Assembly (NCBI GenBank): GCA_026706815.1
Contig: JAPOYA010000010.1
Coordinates: forward strand, 1-59,088
Reading direction: 5' to 3'
Source: Acidimicrobiaceae bacterium
GTDB taxonomy: Bacteria > Actinomycetota > Acidimicrobiia > Acidimicrobiales > Aldehydirespiratoraceae
DNA: 59,088 bases
Below are positions 16,766 to 24,456 of the stretch, piece after piece (the first letter of the stretch is position 1; every line of letters starts with the position of its first letter). Under the pieces are notes generated by a model. That model saw only the letters and a list, made by a program, of their open reading frames with translations, was not told the origin of the DNA and searched no databases. The translations under genes and the position numbers were made by a program.

Positions 16766-17398
16766 CTATTTCTCCTGTTGATGGGTTTGTTCGATAGGCG
16801 CGTGAAGCGTCGCCATCGCAATGGTTGTTAGTCGATTCTGGGTCCGCCGATCGACTCGAGCGTTGGCGGCAACCGATGTGATCATTCCGATAGTGGCTGT
16901 TACCAGCAGGTTCGCTTGTTCGTTGGTCAGCTCCGGTCGGACCGAAACCAGTACGGCGGCCCAGTCACCGGTCCAGGCTCGCAGCCGCCGTGACATGGGG
17001 GAGCGGCGCTGTGCAGAGAGGTGGCGGGCTTCGCTGGTCCACACCGCGATGAGCGCCGAGCGACGAAGCGCCGTGCGTACGTAGGCGCTGACATAGCGTT
17101 CAAGCAGCGGTTCGTCTTCAGATACTTGTGTGGCCTGGATTGCCTGGTGGACTTCGTCGGCGGCGAGGATCATGGCCTCGATCAGGATTTCTTCTTTGGA
17201 TGAGAAATGGCGATAGATGGCGGGCCCGCTCACGTCGACCGCACTGCCTATGTCGTCGACGCTGGTCGCCGGATAGCCCCGTTCGTGAAACAGCTGAATC
17301 GCCGCTTCGAGTATCAAAGCCCTGCGATTGGAAGGCCGCCGGTTCGGTTCGTCGACAGGGGACGGCGTTTCAGCTTCAGCGACAGTTCCCTCACTCAT
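16766..17398 (-). CDS. TetR-family transcriptional regulator
   Basis: The 210-residue protein has a proline-rich leader (about 20 residues), then the TetR helix-turn-helix (RALILEAAIQLFHERGYPATSVDDIGSAVDVSGPAIYRHFSSKEEIL). The rest is the ligand-binding helical core, similar to KstR2 or FadR-like acyl-CoA sensors in layout. It is the first gene of the leftward operon with the MaoC hydratase and probably represses it in the absence of an acyl-CoA ligand; the ligand is inferred from context only. Confidence 0.9.
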   Translation of the reverse strand: MSEGTVAEAETPSPVDEPNRRPSNRRALILEAAIQLFHERGYPATSVDDIGSAVDVSGPAIYRHFSSKEEILIEAMILAADEVHQAIQATQVSEDEPLLERYVSAYVRTALRRSALIAVWTSEARHLSAQRRSPMSRRLRAWTGDWAAVLVSVRPELTNEQANLLVTATIGMITSVAANARVDRRTQNRLTTIAMATLHAPIEQTHQQEK

Positions 17399-17675
17399 TG
17401 CCGGAGGCCACGCGGACAGCCTTCCGAATCACCCACAGGCAGGCACTGAGTAGCGTGGCCGTGGCCCGAGCGGCCCTGTGAGCGCAGCGAACGAAGAGCG
17501 GGAACCAACGTCTTTGGAATCGGAGAACCTTGCAGTCCGCTCATGTTGCAGCCAACGTTAACAAGAGTTGCTGTCGTCGGGCGTAGCGGGAGCCGTGGAG
17601 ACCGGCACTCGGGCGGGCTGGGGGGATCCGATGCGGAAGTCATCGGCGCAGGAAACGACGGGTTAGGGTTTCGCC
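17399..17675. other. intergenic region between TetR and VWA genes
   Basis: This 277-base region holds divergent regulatory sequence. It contains a dispersed repeat copy (17457-17506) and, at its right end, TAGGGT (17664-17669), which lies 6 bases before the VWA start. A clear TetR operator was not identified. No short gene is supported. Confidence 0.5.
17457..17506 (+). repeat. dispersed intergenic repeat, copy 1
   Basis: GGCCGTGGCCCGAGC, then GTGAGCGCAGCGAACGAAG and AGCGGGAACC, match a second copy at 28438-28496 over about 45 bases with few changes and small indels. Both copies lie between genes. The unit is too short for an insertion sequence and has no coding frame of note. Confidence 0.6.
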
Positions 17676-19715
17676 ATGGTTCTCCGTCGGCGTCGTCGCC
17701 GCAGCCGTCGCAAGCCGCCGCACTTCCGCTACTCGGCGTGGGACGGCACGCAGAACGGGTTCGACGTCGACGCTGACCGTCTCTTCGACGAGTTGGCAGA
17801 CGACCTGCTGTATCACGGTGACGTCAACAGCGCGCTGCGCCGGATCATGCAGGACGGAATGACCGACCGGGACGGCCGCCGCATGAAAGGCATCCGCGAG
17901 ATGCTTGATCGACTCCGCGAACGGCGCCGAGAAATCCTCGACCAGCACGATCTCGGCGGTGTCTTCGACGAGATCTCTGACGCGCTCAACGAAGTCGTGG
18001 ACACCGAGCGCAGAGCTCTGCAACAAATGCTCGACGCCGCTACCGACTCCGGCGACGAAAGGCGTTCAGAGCTCGCCGACGACTCGGCAGCGATGAAGAA
18101 TATGGAGCTCGACATGCTCCCCCCGGATCTCGCCGGCAAGGTCAAGGGCCTCCAGAGCTATGAGTTCGAAAGCGGCCAGGCGCAGCAGCAATTCGAAGAG
18201 CTCATGGATCGGCTGCGTGAGCAACTCATGCAACAGCAGCTCGACCAGATGGCCCAGGGCGTCGACGACATGACTCCTGAGGACATGGCCCGCCTCAAGG
18301 ACATGCTGGCTGAACTCAACCACATGCTCGAACAGCGGGCCAATGGCGAGGTTCCCGACTTCGACGGTTTCATGGAGCGCTACGGCGACTTCTTCCCGGA
18401 GAACCCGAGGACGCTCGACGAGTTGCTCGAAGTGATGGCACAGCGGATGGCTCAAGCCCAGCAGATGATGAACTCCATGTCGCCCGAGCAACGAGCGCAA
18501 CTGCAGGCGTTGAGCGATCAGCTCATGGAGGACATGGACCTGCGCTGGCAGATGGACCAGCTCGCAGGGAACCTCCGCGAGCAGTTCCCGCAGATGGGTT
18601 GGAGCCAGTCCTTCGACTTCGAGGGCACAGACCCGCTCGACATGTCCTCGGCGATGGACATGATGGGCGAGCTCGGCGACATCGATCAGCTCGACAATCT
18701 CCTGCGTGGAGCGAACAATCCCGGAGCCCTTGCTGAAGTCGACATCGACCGTGCCCGCGACCTGCTCGGCGACGAATCAGCTGAGAGCCTCGAACGCATG
18801 GCGGAGTTGGCCCGCATGTTGGAAGAGGCCGGCCTCATCGAGAATTCCGAGGGTCGCTACGAACTCACGCCGCGAGCGATTCGCAAGATCGGCAACGGCG
18901 CCCTCGTGGAGATCTTCAAACGCATGTCGGACGACATGATGGGCCAACACTCGCTCTCAGAGGCGGGCCTGGGTCACGAACGAGAGCACGAAACGAAACC
19001 ATACGAATACGGCGACGCTTTCAACCTCGACATCCCCCAGACGCTGCGCAACGCGATCTCCCGCACCGGCGGCGGCGTCCCGGTCCGCCTCCACCCCGAC
19101 GACTTCGAGATCGAACGGACCGAACAGCAGGTCCGGTCGGCGACGGTGTTGATGCTCGACGTGTCGATGTCGATGGCGATGCGGGACAACTTCCTGCCGG
19201 CCAAGAAGGTGACCATGGCCCTGCACTCGCTGATCTCGGCTCAGTACCCTCGTGACTTTCTCGGCATGGTGTCGTTCTCGGAAGTGGCCCGGGAGTTCAC
19301 TGCCACCACGTTGCCGCAACTGTCGTGGGACTACGTGTACGGCACCAACATGCAGCACAGTCTTCAACTGGCGCGCAAGATGCTGGCTCGCCAGACCGGC
19401 ACCAAGCAGATCATCATGATCACCGACGGCGAGCCGACGGCGCACATCACCAAGTCCGGTCAGCCGTACTTCAACTACCCTCCGTCACGCACGACGGTCG
19501 ATCTGACGCTTGCTGAGGTGATCAAGTGTGCCCGTGAGGACATCCGCATCAATACCTTCGTGCTTGATGTGACCCCCTACCTGCGGGGCTTCGTGTCGGA
19601 GATCTCCCGGTTAAACGGGGGTCGCGCCTTCTTCACGACCAACCAGGATCTAGGCAACTACGTGCTCCACGATTTCGTCGACAATCGGCGCAGCATCGTC
19701 CGTTCAAGACGTTGA
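17676..19715 (+). CDS. VWA-domain protein, BchD/CoxE-like partner of the AAA+ ATPase
   Basis: The 679-residue protein starts with a basic tail (RRRRRRSRRKPPHFRYS), has a long acidic, Gln/Met-rich helical middle (about 60-450, strongly coiled) and ends in a von Willebrand A domain with the MIDAS motif LDVSMSM and a later MITDGEPTAHI. It is the type that pairs with BchI/MoxR ATPases to remodel client complexes or insert metals. The ATPase at 6272-7699 is the obvious partner although the two genes are separated here by tag and accessory genes. The start follows TAGGGT by 6 bases, suggesting a leaderless mRNA. Confidence 0.88.
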   Translation: MVLRRRRRRSRRKPPHFRYSAWDGTQNGFDVDADRLFDELADDLLYHGDVNSALRRIMQDGMTDRDGRRMKGIREMLDRLRERRREILDQHDLGGVFDEISDALNEVVDTERRALQQMLDAATDSGDERRSELADDSAAMKNMELDMLPPDLAGKVKGLQSYEFESGQAQQQFEELMDRLREQLMQQQLDQMAQGVDDMTPEDMARLKDMLAELNHMLEQRANGEVPDFDGFMERYGDFFPENPRTLDELLEVMAQRMAQAQQMMNSMSPEQRAQLQALSDQLMEDMDLRWQMDQLAGNLREQFPQMGWSQSFDFEGTDPLDMSSAMDMMGELGDIDQLDNLLRGANNPGALAEVDIDRARDLLGDESAESLERMAELARMLEEAGLIENSEGRYELTPRAIRKIGNGALVEIFKRMSDDMMGQHSLSEAGLGHEREHETKPYEYGDAFNLDIPQTLRNAISRTGGGVPVRLHPDDFEIERTEQQVRSATVLMLDVSMSMAMRDNFLPAKKVTMALHSLISAQYPRDFLGMVSFSEVAREFTATTLPQLSWDYVYGTNMQHSLQLARKMLARQTGTKQIIMITDGEPTAHITKSGQPYFNYPPSRTTVDLTLAEVIKCAREDIRINTFVLDVTPYLRGFVSEISRLNGGRAFFTTNQDLGNYVLHDFVDNRRSIVRSRR

Positions 19716-19718
19716 TAG

Positions 19719-19748
19719 GCGCCTCTGAGCGCCTCTGAGCGCCTGTGC
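19719..19748 (+). repeat. tandem repeat after the VWA gene
   Basis: Three copies of a 10-bp unit GCGCCTCTGA (last copy two mismatches) start 3 bases after the stop codon. Confidence 0.8.
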
Positions 19749-19901
19749 AGTGTCTAGATCGCTGATTTCTCGCGTAAACAAAGGAAATTCGACTGGAAAT
19801 CCGGCACGCGGGCTTTACAATTCGGAATCACAGTGTTGTAATTCCATTAGTGCGACTTACGGACTGAATCCAACACAGGTTCATGCGCCACGGAGGGACC
19901 C

Positions 19902-20177
19902 ATGGCCGTCATCGATATCGAACCCGAAGAGAAGGTCTGGCAGAACTACGCCAACTGCCTTGGAGTCGACCCCGACCTGTTCTTCCCTGAGCGCGGTGCT
20001 TCGACACGCGAGGCCAAAGAGGTGTGCCGTGGTTGCGTGGTGCAGGACGAATGCCTTGAATTCGCGCTCCGCAATGGCGAGAAGTTCGGCATCTGGGGCG
20101 GCAAGAGCGAGCGCGAGCGCCGCAGGGTGCGTCGCCAGCGGGCGCTGGCACGGGCTGCCGCCTCCGGCCAGGCATAG
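19902..20177 (+). CDS. WhiB-family iron-sulfur transcriptional regulator (WhiB2-like)
   Basis: The 91-residue protein has the four WhiB cysteines (NCLG, then VCRGCVVQDEC) that hold a 4Fe-4S cluster, the GIWGG turn and a basic C-terminal tail (KSERERRRVRRQRA). The sequence LGVDPDLFFPERGASTREAKEVC is closest in memory to WhiB2/WhmD, which controls division and septation. A ribosome binding site (GGAGGG) lies 7 bases before the ATG. The 153 bases upstream are A+T-rich (TTGTAATTCCATTAGTG and similar) and probably hold a long regulated leader; no specific site could be assigned. Confidence 0.92.
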   Translation: MAVIDIEPEEKVWQNYANCLGVDPDLFFPERGASTREAKEVCRGCVVQDECLEFALRNGEKFGIWGGKSERERRRVRRQRALARAAASGQA

Positions 20178-20271
20178 TTCAACGCCTGGTTCAGGCACGT
20201 CGGGCCAAGCTGGAACCGGCGATGGAGCACACAAAAGCGGCGACACTGGGGCGCATACAGGCAGTCTCAGC

Positions 20272-20277
20272 TAAGCT
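20272..20277 (+). promoter_or_regulatory. -10 box (TAAGCT) of tatA
   Basis: TAAGCT ends 6 bases before the tatA ATG, without a ribosome binding site. Confidence 0.5.
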
Positions 20278-20283
20278 GGCCTC

Positions 20284-20466
20284 ATGTACGGCTTGATTTC
20301 CACCCCGTCCGCCTCCGAGTTGATCATCGTTCTGGTCATTGTCTTGATCGTGTTCGGTGGCGCCAAACTCCCGAAATTGGCCCGCTCGCTCGGTCAGGCA
20401 CAGAAAGAGTTCAAGTCCGGACTGTCAGAGGGCGCAGACGACGAGGAGTCCACTCCCTCGAAGTGA
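20284..20466 (+). CDS. tatA: Sec-independent translocase subunit TatA/TatE
   Basis: The 60-residue protein has one short membrane helix (ELIIVLVIVLIVFGGAKLP), the Phe-Gly hinge, and the amphipathic helix LARSLGQAQKEFKSGL, then an acidic tail. It forms the pore of the twin-arginine translocase that exports folded proteins. It stands alone here; tatC is not in the window, as is common in actinobacteria. Confidence 0.93.
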   Translation: MYGLISTPSASELIIVLVIVLIVFGGAKLPKLARSLGQAQKEFKSGLSEGADDEESTPSK

Positions 20467-20610
20467 CCGCCTCCAGTGATCGCCTCGAAGTGATCGCATA
20501 GAGTGGTCCCTCTGCTCCGGTAAACTTCAGGCGCTCCGATAAACTTCAAGCCGCGCCGACTGGCGCGCTCTGCTGTGAACCAGCACGACTGTGAAACCAG
20601 CACGAACCGA
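20464..20610 (+). repeat. cluster of short tandem duplications between tatA and a small gene
   Basis: Three different duplications follow the tatA stop: GTGACCGCCTC/GTGATCGCCTC/GTGATCGC-type units at about 20463-20500, an 18-bp unit with GTAAACTTCAGGCGCTCC at about 20519-20550, and AACCAGCACGA repeated at about 20578-20606. No gene is supported in this stretch. Confidence 0.65.
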
Positions 20611-20626
20611 AGTCCTAGGAGCTGTG

Positions 20627-20911
20627 ATGACCGATACCGCAGAAGCCGAATATGACGAGTCGCCAGTAGGCCAGGCGATGATCGTCTATCTCGGACCCAC
20701 CGCTCCTCACTGGGACATCCGCGCGGTGTTCGGAGAACGCGAGCTGATGGACGGTTTTCGTGACCGCGTGAACGCCAGGTTGTTGCTTCTTCCACCGCAC
20801 GATCCTCAATTCCGACGAAATCGCGAACGGGTCAACCGTGACGGGGAACGCGAGCGCATCGTTGTCGAATGGGATCTCGGCTACCCGGAAGACGAAGTGG
20901 TCAGGGCGTGA
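20627..20911 (+). CDS. small hypothetical protein
   Basis: The 94-residue protein has AGGAG 6 bases before the ATG and precedes the ROK gene by 41 bases in the same direction. It contains IVYLGPTAPHWDIRAVFGERELMDGFRDRV and a C-terminus rich in Arg and Glu. I do not recognise a family, and see no signal peptide, membrane helix or Cys motif. An upstream in-frame start at 20591 lacks a ribosome binding site. Confidence 0.7.
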   Translation: MTDTAEAEYDESPVGQAMIVYLGPTAPHWDIRAVFGERELMDGFRDRVNARLLLLPPHDPQFRRNRERVNRDGERERIVVEWDLGYPEDEVVRA

Positions 20912-20952
20912 GCCGATTGCAAGGTTCGGGAGAGTCGCAGGGGGAGTAGTGG

Positions 20953-21888
20953 ATGGCGTCGATCGGCATTGATCTCGGAGGGACCAAGATCTTGGCGGTG
21001 CTCGTCGACAACGGCGAGGTGCTCGACAAACACAAGCTGCCCACGCCGAGCAACGAAGGGCCTGAGGGCATTCTCGCTGCAATGACCGCGGCTGCGCGTG
21101 AAGTTGATCCAGACGGGGTCGCTTCGGGGATAGGCGTAGGGGTGCCCGGTCCGGTGGTACCGGGCAGCGGGGTGCTTCCGCTCGCCTGCAATCTCTCGGG
21201 TTGGGCCTCCCCTGTCGACGTGGCCGGCGAACTGTCCGCTCGTTTCGATCAACGACCGGTTTTCGTCGACAACGATTGCAACGCGGCAACGCTCGCCGAA
21301 CACCGGTTGGGAGCGGGCCGAGGTGTGGACGACCTTGTCGGCGTGTTCATGGGCACAGGGGTTGGTGCGGGGCTGATTCTTGACGGACGGTTGCGTAGAG
21401 GACCGCGTGGAATGGCCGGCGAAATCGGCCACATGGTTGTTGATTTCTCGGCGAGAAGAGACGAAGAGGGCCTAGGCGAGCTTGAAGACTACGCTGGACG
21501 CTCAGCACTTGAGCGCCGCGCGCGAACTCTGCACGCCCAAGGTGAGTCGTCTGCTCTGATTGCGCTCGCCGGTGAGGGCCGAATGAAGTCCAAACTTTGG
21601 AAACGCGCTCTTGACGAAGGTGACCGCGTGGCCTTTCGTCTCATCGACCAAGCTGCAGAAGCCCTGTCGTCGGCGCTGGCTTCAGTAGTCGACTTGATCG
21701 ATATCGAGATGGTCGTGCTCGGCGGGGGGATGGCCGAGAGACTCGGACCGGAGTTCCTAGACGACGTTGCCGCAAGACTGGAGACCCGTGTCTTTGCCGG
21801 GAACGCGGTGCCGGTCCGCGCTGCGTCGACCGGTGACATCGGCGGAGCGCTGGGTGCGGCCCTGCTCGTTGAGGAGGGTCAGATGTGA
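20953..21888 (+). CDS. ROK-family sugar kinase, probable glucokinase
   Basis: The 311-residue protein shows the ROK phosphate-binding IGIDLGGTK at the N-terminus, the catalytic Asp in FVDNDCNAA, the second phosphate motif GTGVGAGLILDG and the metal-ligand His in GEIGHMVVD. The cysteine cluster that normally follows (CxCGxxGCxE) is absent: the segment reads ARRDEEGLGELEDYAG. It probably phosphorylates glucose or a related sugar with ATP or polyphosphate. It begins the operon rok-ppk-nudix-transporter, in which every start overlaps the previous stop, and the pairing with ppk makes a polyphosphate-linked role plausible. Confidence 0.88.
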   Translation: MASIGIDLGGTKILAVLVDNGEVLDKHKLPTPSNEGPEGILAAMTAAAREVDPDGVASGIGVGVPGPVVPGSGVLPLACNLSGWASPVDVAGELSARFDQRPVFVDNDCNAATLAEHRLGAGRGVDDLVGVFMGTGVGAGLILDGRLRRGPRGMAGEIGHMVVDFSARRDEEGLGELEDYAGRSALERRARTLHAQGESSALIALAGEGRMKSKLWKRALDEGDRVAFRLIDQAAEALSSALASVVDLIDIEMVVLGGGMAERLGPEFLDDVAARLETRVFAGNAVPVRAASTGDIGGALGAALLVEEGQM

Positions 21889-24008
21889 GTGTTCGAGTCG
21901 GTGGCTGGGACGTCAACGACACCACGGTGCTGAACCGCGAGTTGAGTTGGCTGGCGTTCAACGGCAGAGTTCTAGAACTTGCCGCGGACTTGAAAGTCCC
22001 GCTGCTTGAGCGGGTTCGCTACCTGTCGATTTACGCCGGCAACCTCGACGAGTTCTTTCAAGTGCGGGTGTCGGGGCTTCATGATCAGATCGCCGCGGGC
22101 ATCTCCGCGGCGGGCCCGGACGGACGCACTCCTCGCAGGCAAATCGAAGACATCCGCTCGGTGGTTCTTGAGCTCGGTGCTCGGCAGGAGAAGATCTTCG
22201 CCACTCAGGTGCTGCCCGCCCTCAACGAGATGAACATCGAACTGCTCGAGTTCGATGACCTGACCAGCGGTGAGCAGGACACGATCACCGAACGTTTTCG
22301 CCGTCGAATCTTCCCGATACTCACGCCGTTGGCGGTTGACCCCGGTCACCCTTTCCCCTATATCTCGGATCTGTCGCTCAATCTTGCTGTGGTTGTCCGC
22401 AACCCGGCTGATCGAGAGAAGCGCTTTGCCCGTGTCAAAGTCCCGAACACGCTCGAGCGTTGGATCTCCCTGGACCGGGGCCTTCGCTTCGTTTCCCTGG
22501 AATCGGTCCTTGCAACTCACCTCGACCAGTTGTTCCCGGGGATGGACATTGTCGAATCAGCGCCGTTTCGTGTCACTCGCAACGCCGACCTGACCCTTGG
22601 AGAAGAAGCTGAGGATCTGCTCGCGGCAGTTGAGATCGAGTTGCGGCGCAGGCGTTTCGGACGCGCGGTCCGCCTTGAGGTTGCGTCCTCGATGTCACAG
22701 CAAACCCTGGAACTGTTGATCCGGGAACTCGATCTAGAACCGGCGGACGTCTACTCGAGTTCAGTTCCGTTGGACGCGACTTCACTGAACGCCGTGGCCG
22801 ATCTCGACTTTGGACGCCAGAAATGGCCGCACTGGCGCGGGATCACAGAACCGGGGCTCACCTCCGAGAACGAGCCGAGCAACCTCTTTGATGTTGTGGC
22901 GCATCGAGACGTTCTGCTCCACCATCCATACTCGTCGTTCAGCAGATCGGTCGTCCAGTTCGTTCGCCAAGCCAGCCGGGACAGGTCGGTCCTCGCCATC
23001 AAACTCACGCTCTATCGAACATCCGGGGACAGCCCCATCATCGATGCGCTGATCGAAGCTGCTGAGCGCGGCAAACAGGTGGCGGTGTTGATCGAAGTCA
23101 AGGCGAGGTTCGACGAAGAGGCCAATATCGGTTGGGCTCGGCGCCTTGAACAGGCGGGAGTGCATGTGGCCTACGGCATCGTCGGCCTCAAAATCCACTC
23201 GAAGATCGCGATGGTCGTGCGTGAAGAGGCTGACGGCATCCGGCGTTACTGTCACGTCGGCACCGGCAACTACAACCATCGAACCGCCCGCCTCTATGAG
23301 GACATCGGCTTGCTGACGTCCGATCCTGTGGTCGGCGATGACCTGGCCGATCTGTTCAACTACCTCACCGGGTACAGCCGAGCCCGCGACTACGAGCGGA
23401 TTCTGGTGGCGCCCGAAATGCTGCGCCCGCGCCTGTACGAGTTGATCGATTCTGAGATTGCCAGCGGTCAGGGCCGGATGATCCTCAAGATGAACAGCCT
23501 CGTCGACACCGAGATGATCGGAAAGCTCTACGAAGCATCCGACGCGGGAGTTGAAATCGATCTGGTCATTCGAGGTGTGTGCTGCTTGCGGCCGGGAGTC
23601 GCGGGAATGTCGGAGAACATTCGGGCTCGCTCGATTGTGGGCCGGTACCTGGAGCATTCGCGGATCTTCCACTTTGCCAATGGAGGGAGCGCCAATGGAG
23701 GTAGTGCCAACGGCGGGAGCGCCGATGGCGGAGGTGCCGGCGGTGGTGGGAACCGCCGGAGTCGCACCTACATCGGCAGCGCCGACCTGATGCGGAGGAA
23801 CCTTGATCGGCGGGTGGAAGTCCTTCTCGAAATTGGCAACCAAGATCTTGAGAATCGGCTCCTTGAGGTGCTCGAAGCGAACCTGGCCGACGATTGTTTG
23901 GCGTGGTCTCTTGATGGGTCCGGTGTCTGGACGCGCGAAAACGGTACTGTCGGTGTCGATGTCCACGAAACGCTCCAAGAGCTCGCGAGGGTCAGGTCCC
24001 GTGGGTGA
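21885..24008 (+). CDS. ppk1: polyphosphate kinase 1
   Basis: The 707-residue protein aligns from NRELSWLAFNGRVLELA to the C-terminal NLDRRVEVL. The phospho-accepting His lies in IVGLKIHSKIAMVVR and the second conserved segment is GTGNYNHRTARLYEDIG. It polymerises the gamma phosphate of ATP into polyphosphate. A Gly/Ser/Ala/Asn-rich insert encoded by five 15-bp repeats (23676-23750) sits just before YIGSADLMRRNLDRR. The start overlaps the ROK stop by 4 bases and the gene overlaps the Nudix gene by 8 bases, matching the ppk-mutT1 order of mycobacteria. Confidence 0.95.
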   Translation: MSVRVGGWDVNDTTVLNRELSWLAFNGRVLELAADLKVPLLERVRYLSIYAGNLDEFFQVRVSGLHDQIAAGISAAGPDGRTPRRQIEDIRSVVLELGARQEKIFATQVLPALNEMNIELLEFDDLTSGEQDTITERFRRRIFPILTPLAVDPGHPFPYISDLSLNLAVVVRNPADREKRFARVKVPNTLERWISLDRGLRFVSLESVLATHLDQLFPGMDIVESAPFRVTRNADLTLGEEAEDLLAAVEIELRRRRFGRAVRLEVASSMSQQTLELLIRELDLEPADVYSSSVPLDATSLNAVADLDFGRQKWPHWRGITEPGLTSENEPSNLFDVVAHRDVLLHHPYSSFSRSVVQFVRQASRDRSVLAIKLTLYRTSGDSPIIDALIEAAERGKQVAVLIEVKARFDEEANIGWARRLEQAGVHVAYGIVGLKIHSKIAMVVREEADGIRRYCHVGTGNYNHRTARLYEDIGLLTSDPVVGDDLADLFNYLTGYSRARDYERILVAPEMLRPRLYELIDSEIASGQGRMILKMNSLVDTEMIGKLYEASDAGVEIDLVIRGVCCLRPGVAGMSENIRARSIVGRYLEHSRIFHFANGGSANGGSANGGSADGGGAGGGGNRRSRTYIGSADLMRRNLDRRVEVLLEIGNQDLENRLLEVLEANLADDCLAWSLDGSGVWTRENGTVGVDVHETLQELARVRSRG
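23676..23750 (+). repeat. 15-bp tandem repeat inside ppk
   Basis: Five units of the GCCAATGGAGGGAGC type encode ANGGS-like pentapeptides. They make a flexible loop in a region that is compact in other Ppk1 proteins. Divergence between units rises towards the 3' end. Confidence 0.8.
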
Positions 24009-24456
24009 TCTCCACAACCGGCTGTCGCGCAAGTACCCCAAGATCGAGGTGTGGGCCGCTGGGGGTGTGGTGCTGCGCGATCACCGTGGGGCCACAGAGG
24101 TGTTGTTGATCCATCGGCCCGTTCACCGCGACTGGTCGTTCCCCAAGGGCAAACTCGACCCGGGTGAGACTTTGGGCAAGGCCGCATGGCGGGAGGTGCA
24201 CGAAGAGACCGGCTTCAGGTGCAAGCGTCTTGAGCGTTTGCCTCTGGTTCGCTATCGGGATGGCCGCGGCCGTCGCAAAGCCGTTGTCTATTGGACGATG
24301 CAAGTGCTCGGCGGGCAATTCGAGCCGAATTCGGAGGTGGATGCCCTGGGTTGGTTCGATTTGCTGTCCGCACGACGGGTATTGACCTACGAACACGATG
24401 TTTTGCTGCTTGATTCCGTGACAGGGGCCGTTCCTTCGCTCAGAATGCTTGCGTGA
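24001..24456 (+). CDS. Nudix hydrolase, MutT1-like
   Basis: The 151-residue protein carries the complete Nudix box GKLDPGETLGKAAWREVHEETGF, with RDWSFPKGKLDPGE typical of MutT1/diadenosine polyphosphate hydrolases. The neighbour ppk matches mycobacterial synteny (ppk-mutT1), but the C-terminal histidine-phosphatase domain of MutT1 is missing. It probably hydrolyses 8-oxo-dGTP, diadenosine polyphosphates or related nucleotides. The GTG start at 24001 overlaps the end of ppk. Confidence 0.88.
   Translation: MGDLHNRLSRKYPKIEVWAAGGVVLRDHRGATEVLLIHRPVHRDWSFPKGKLDPGETLGKAAWREVHEETGFRCKRLERLPLVRYRDGRGRRKAVVYWTMQVLGGQFEPNSEVDALGWFDLLSARRVLTYEHDVLLLDSVTGAVPSLRMLA

Noticed and set aside
6272..19715. 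Magnesium chelatase for chlorophyll synthesis
   Set aside because: No other tetrapyrrole or photosynthesis genes are present; the AAA+/VWA pair is better read as a general MoxR-type remodelling pair.
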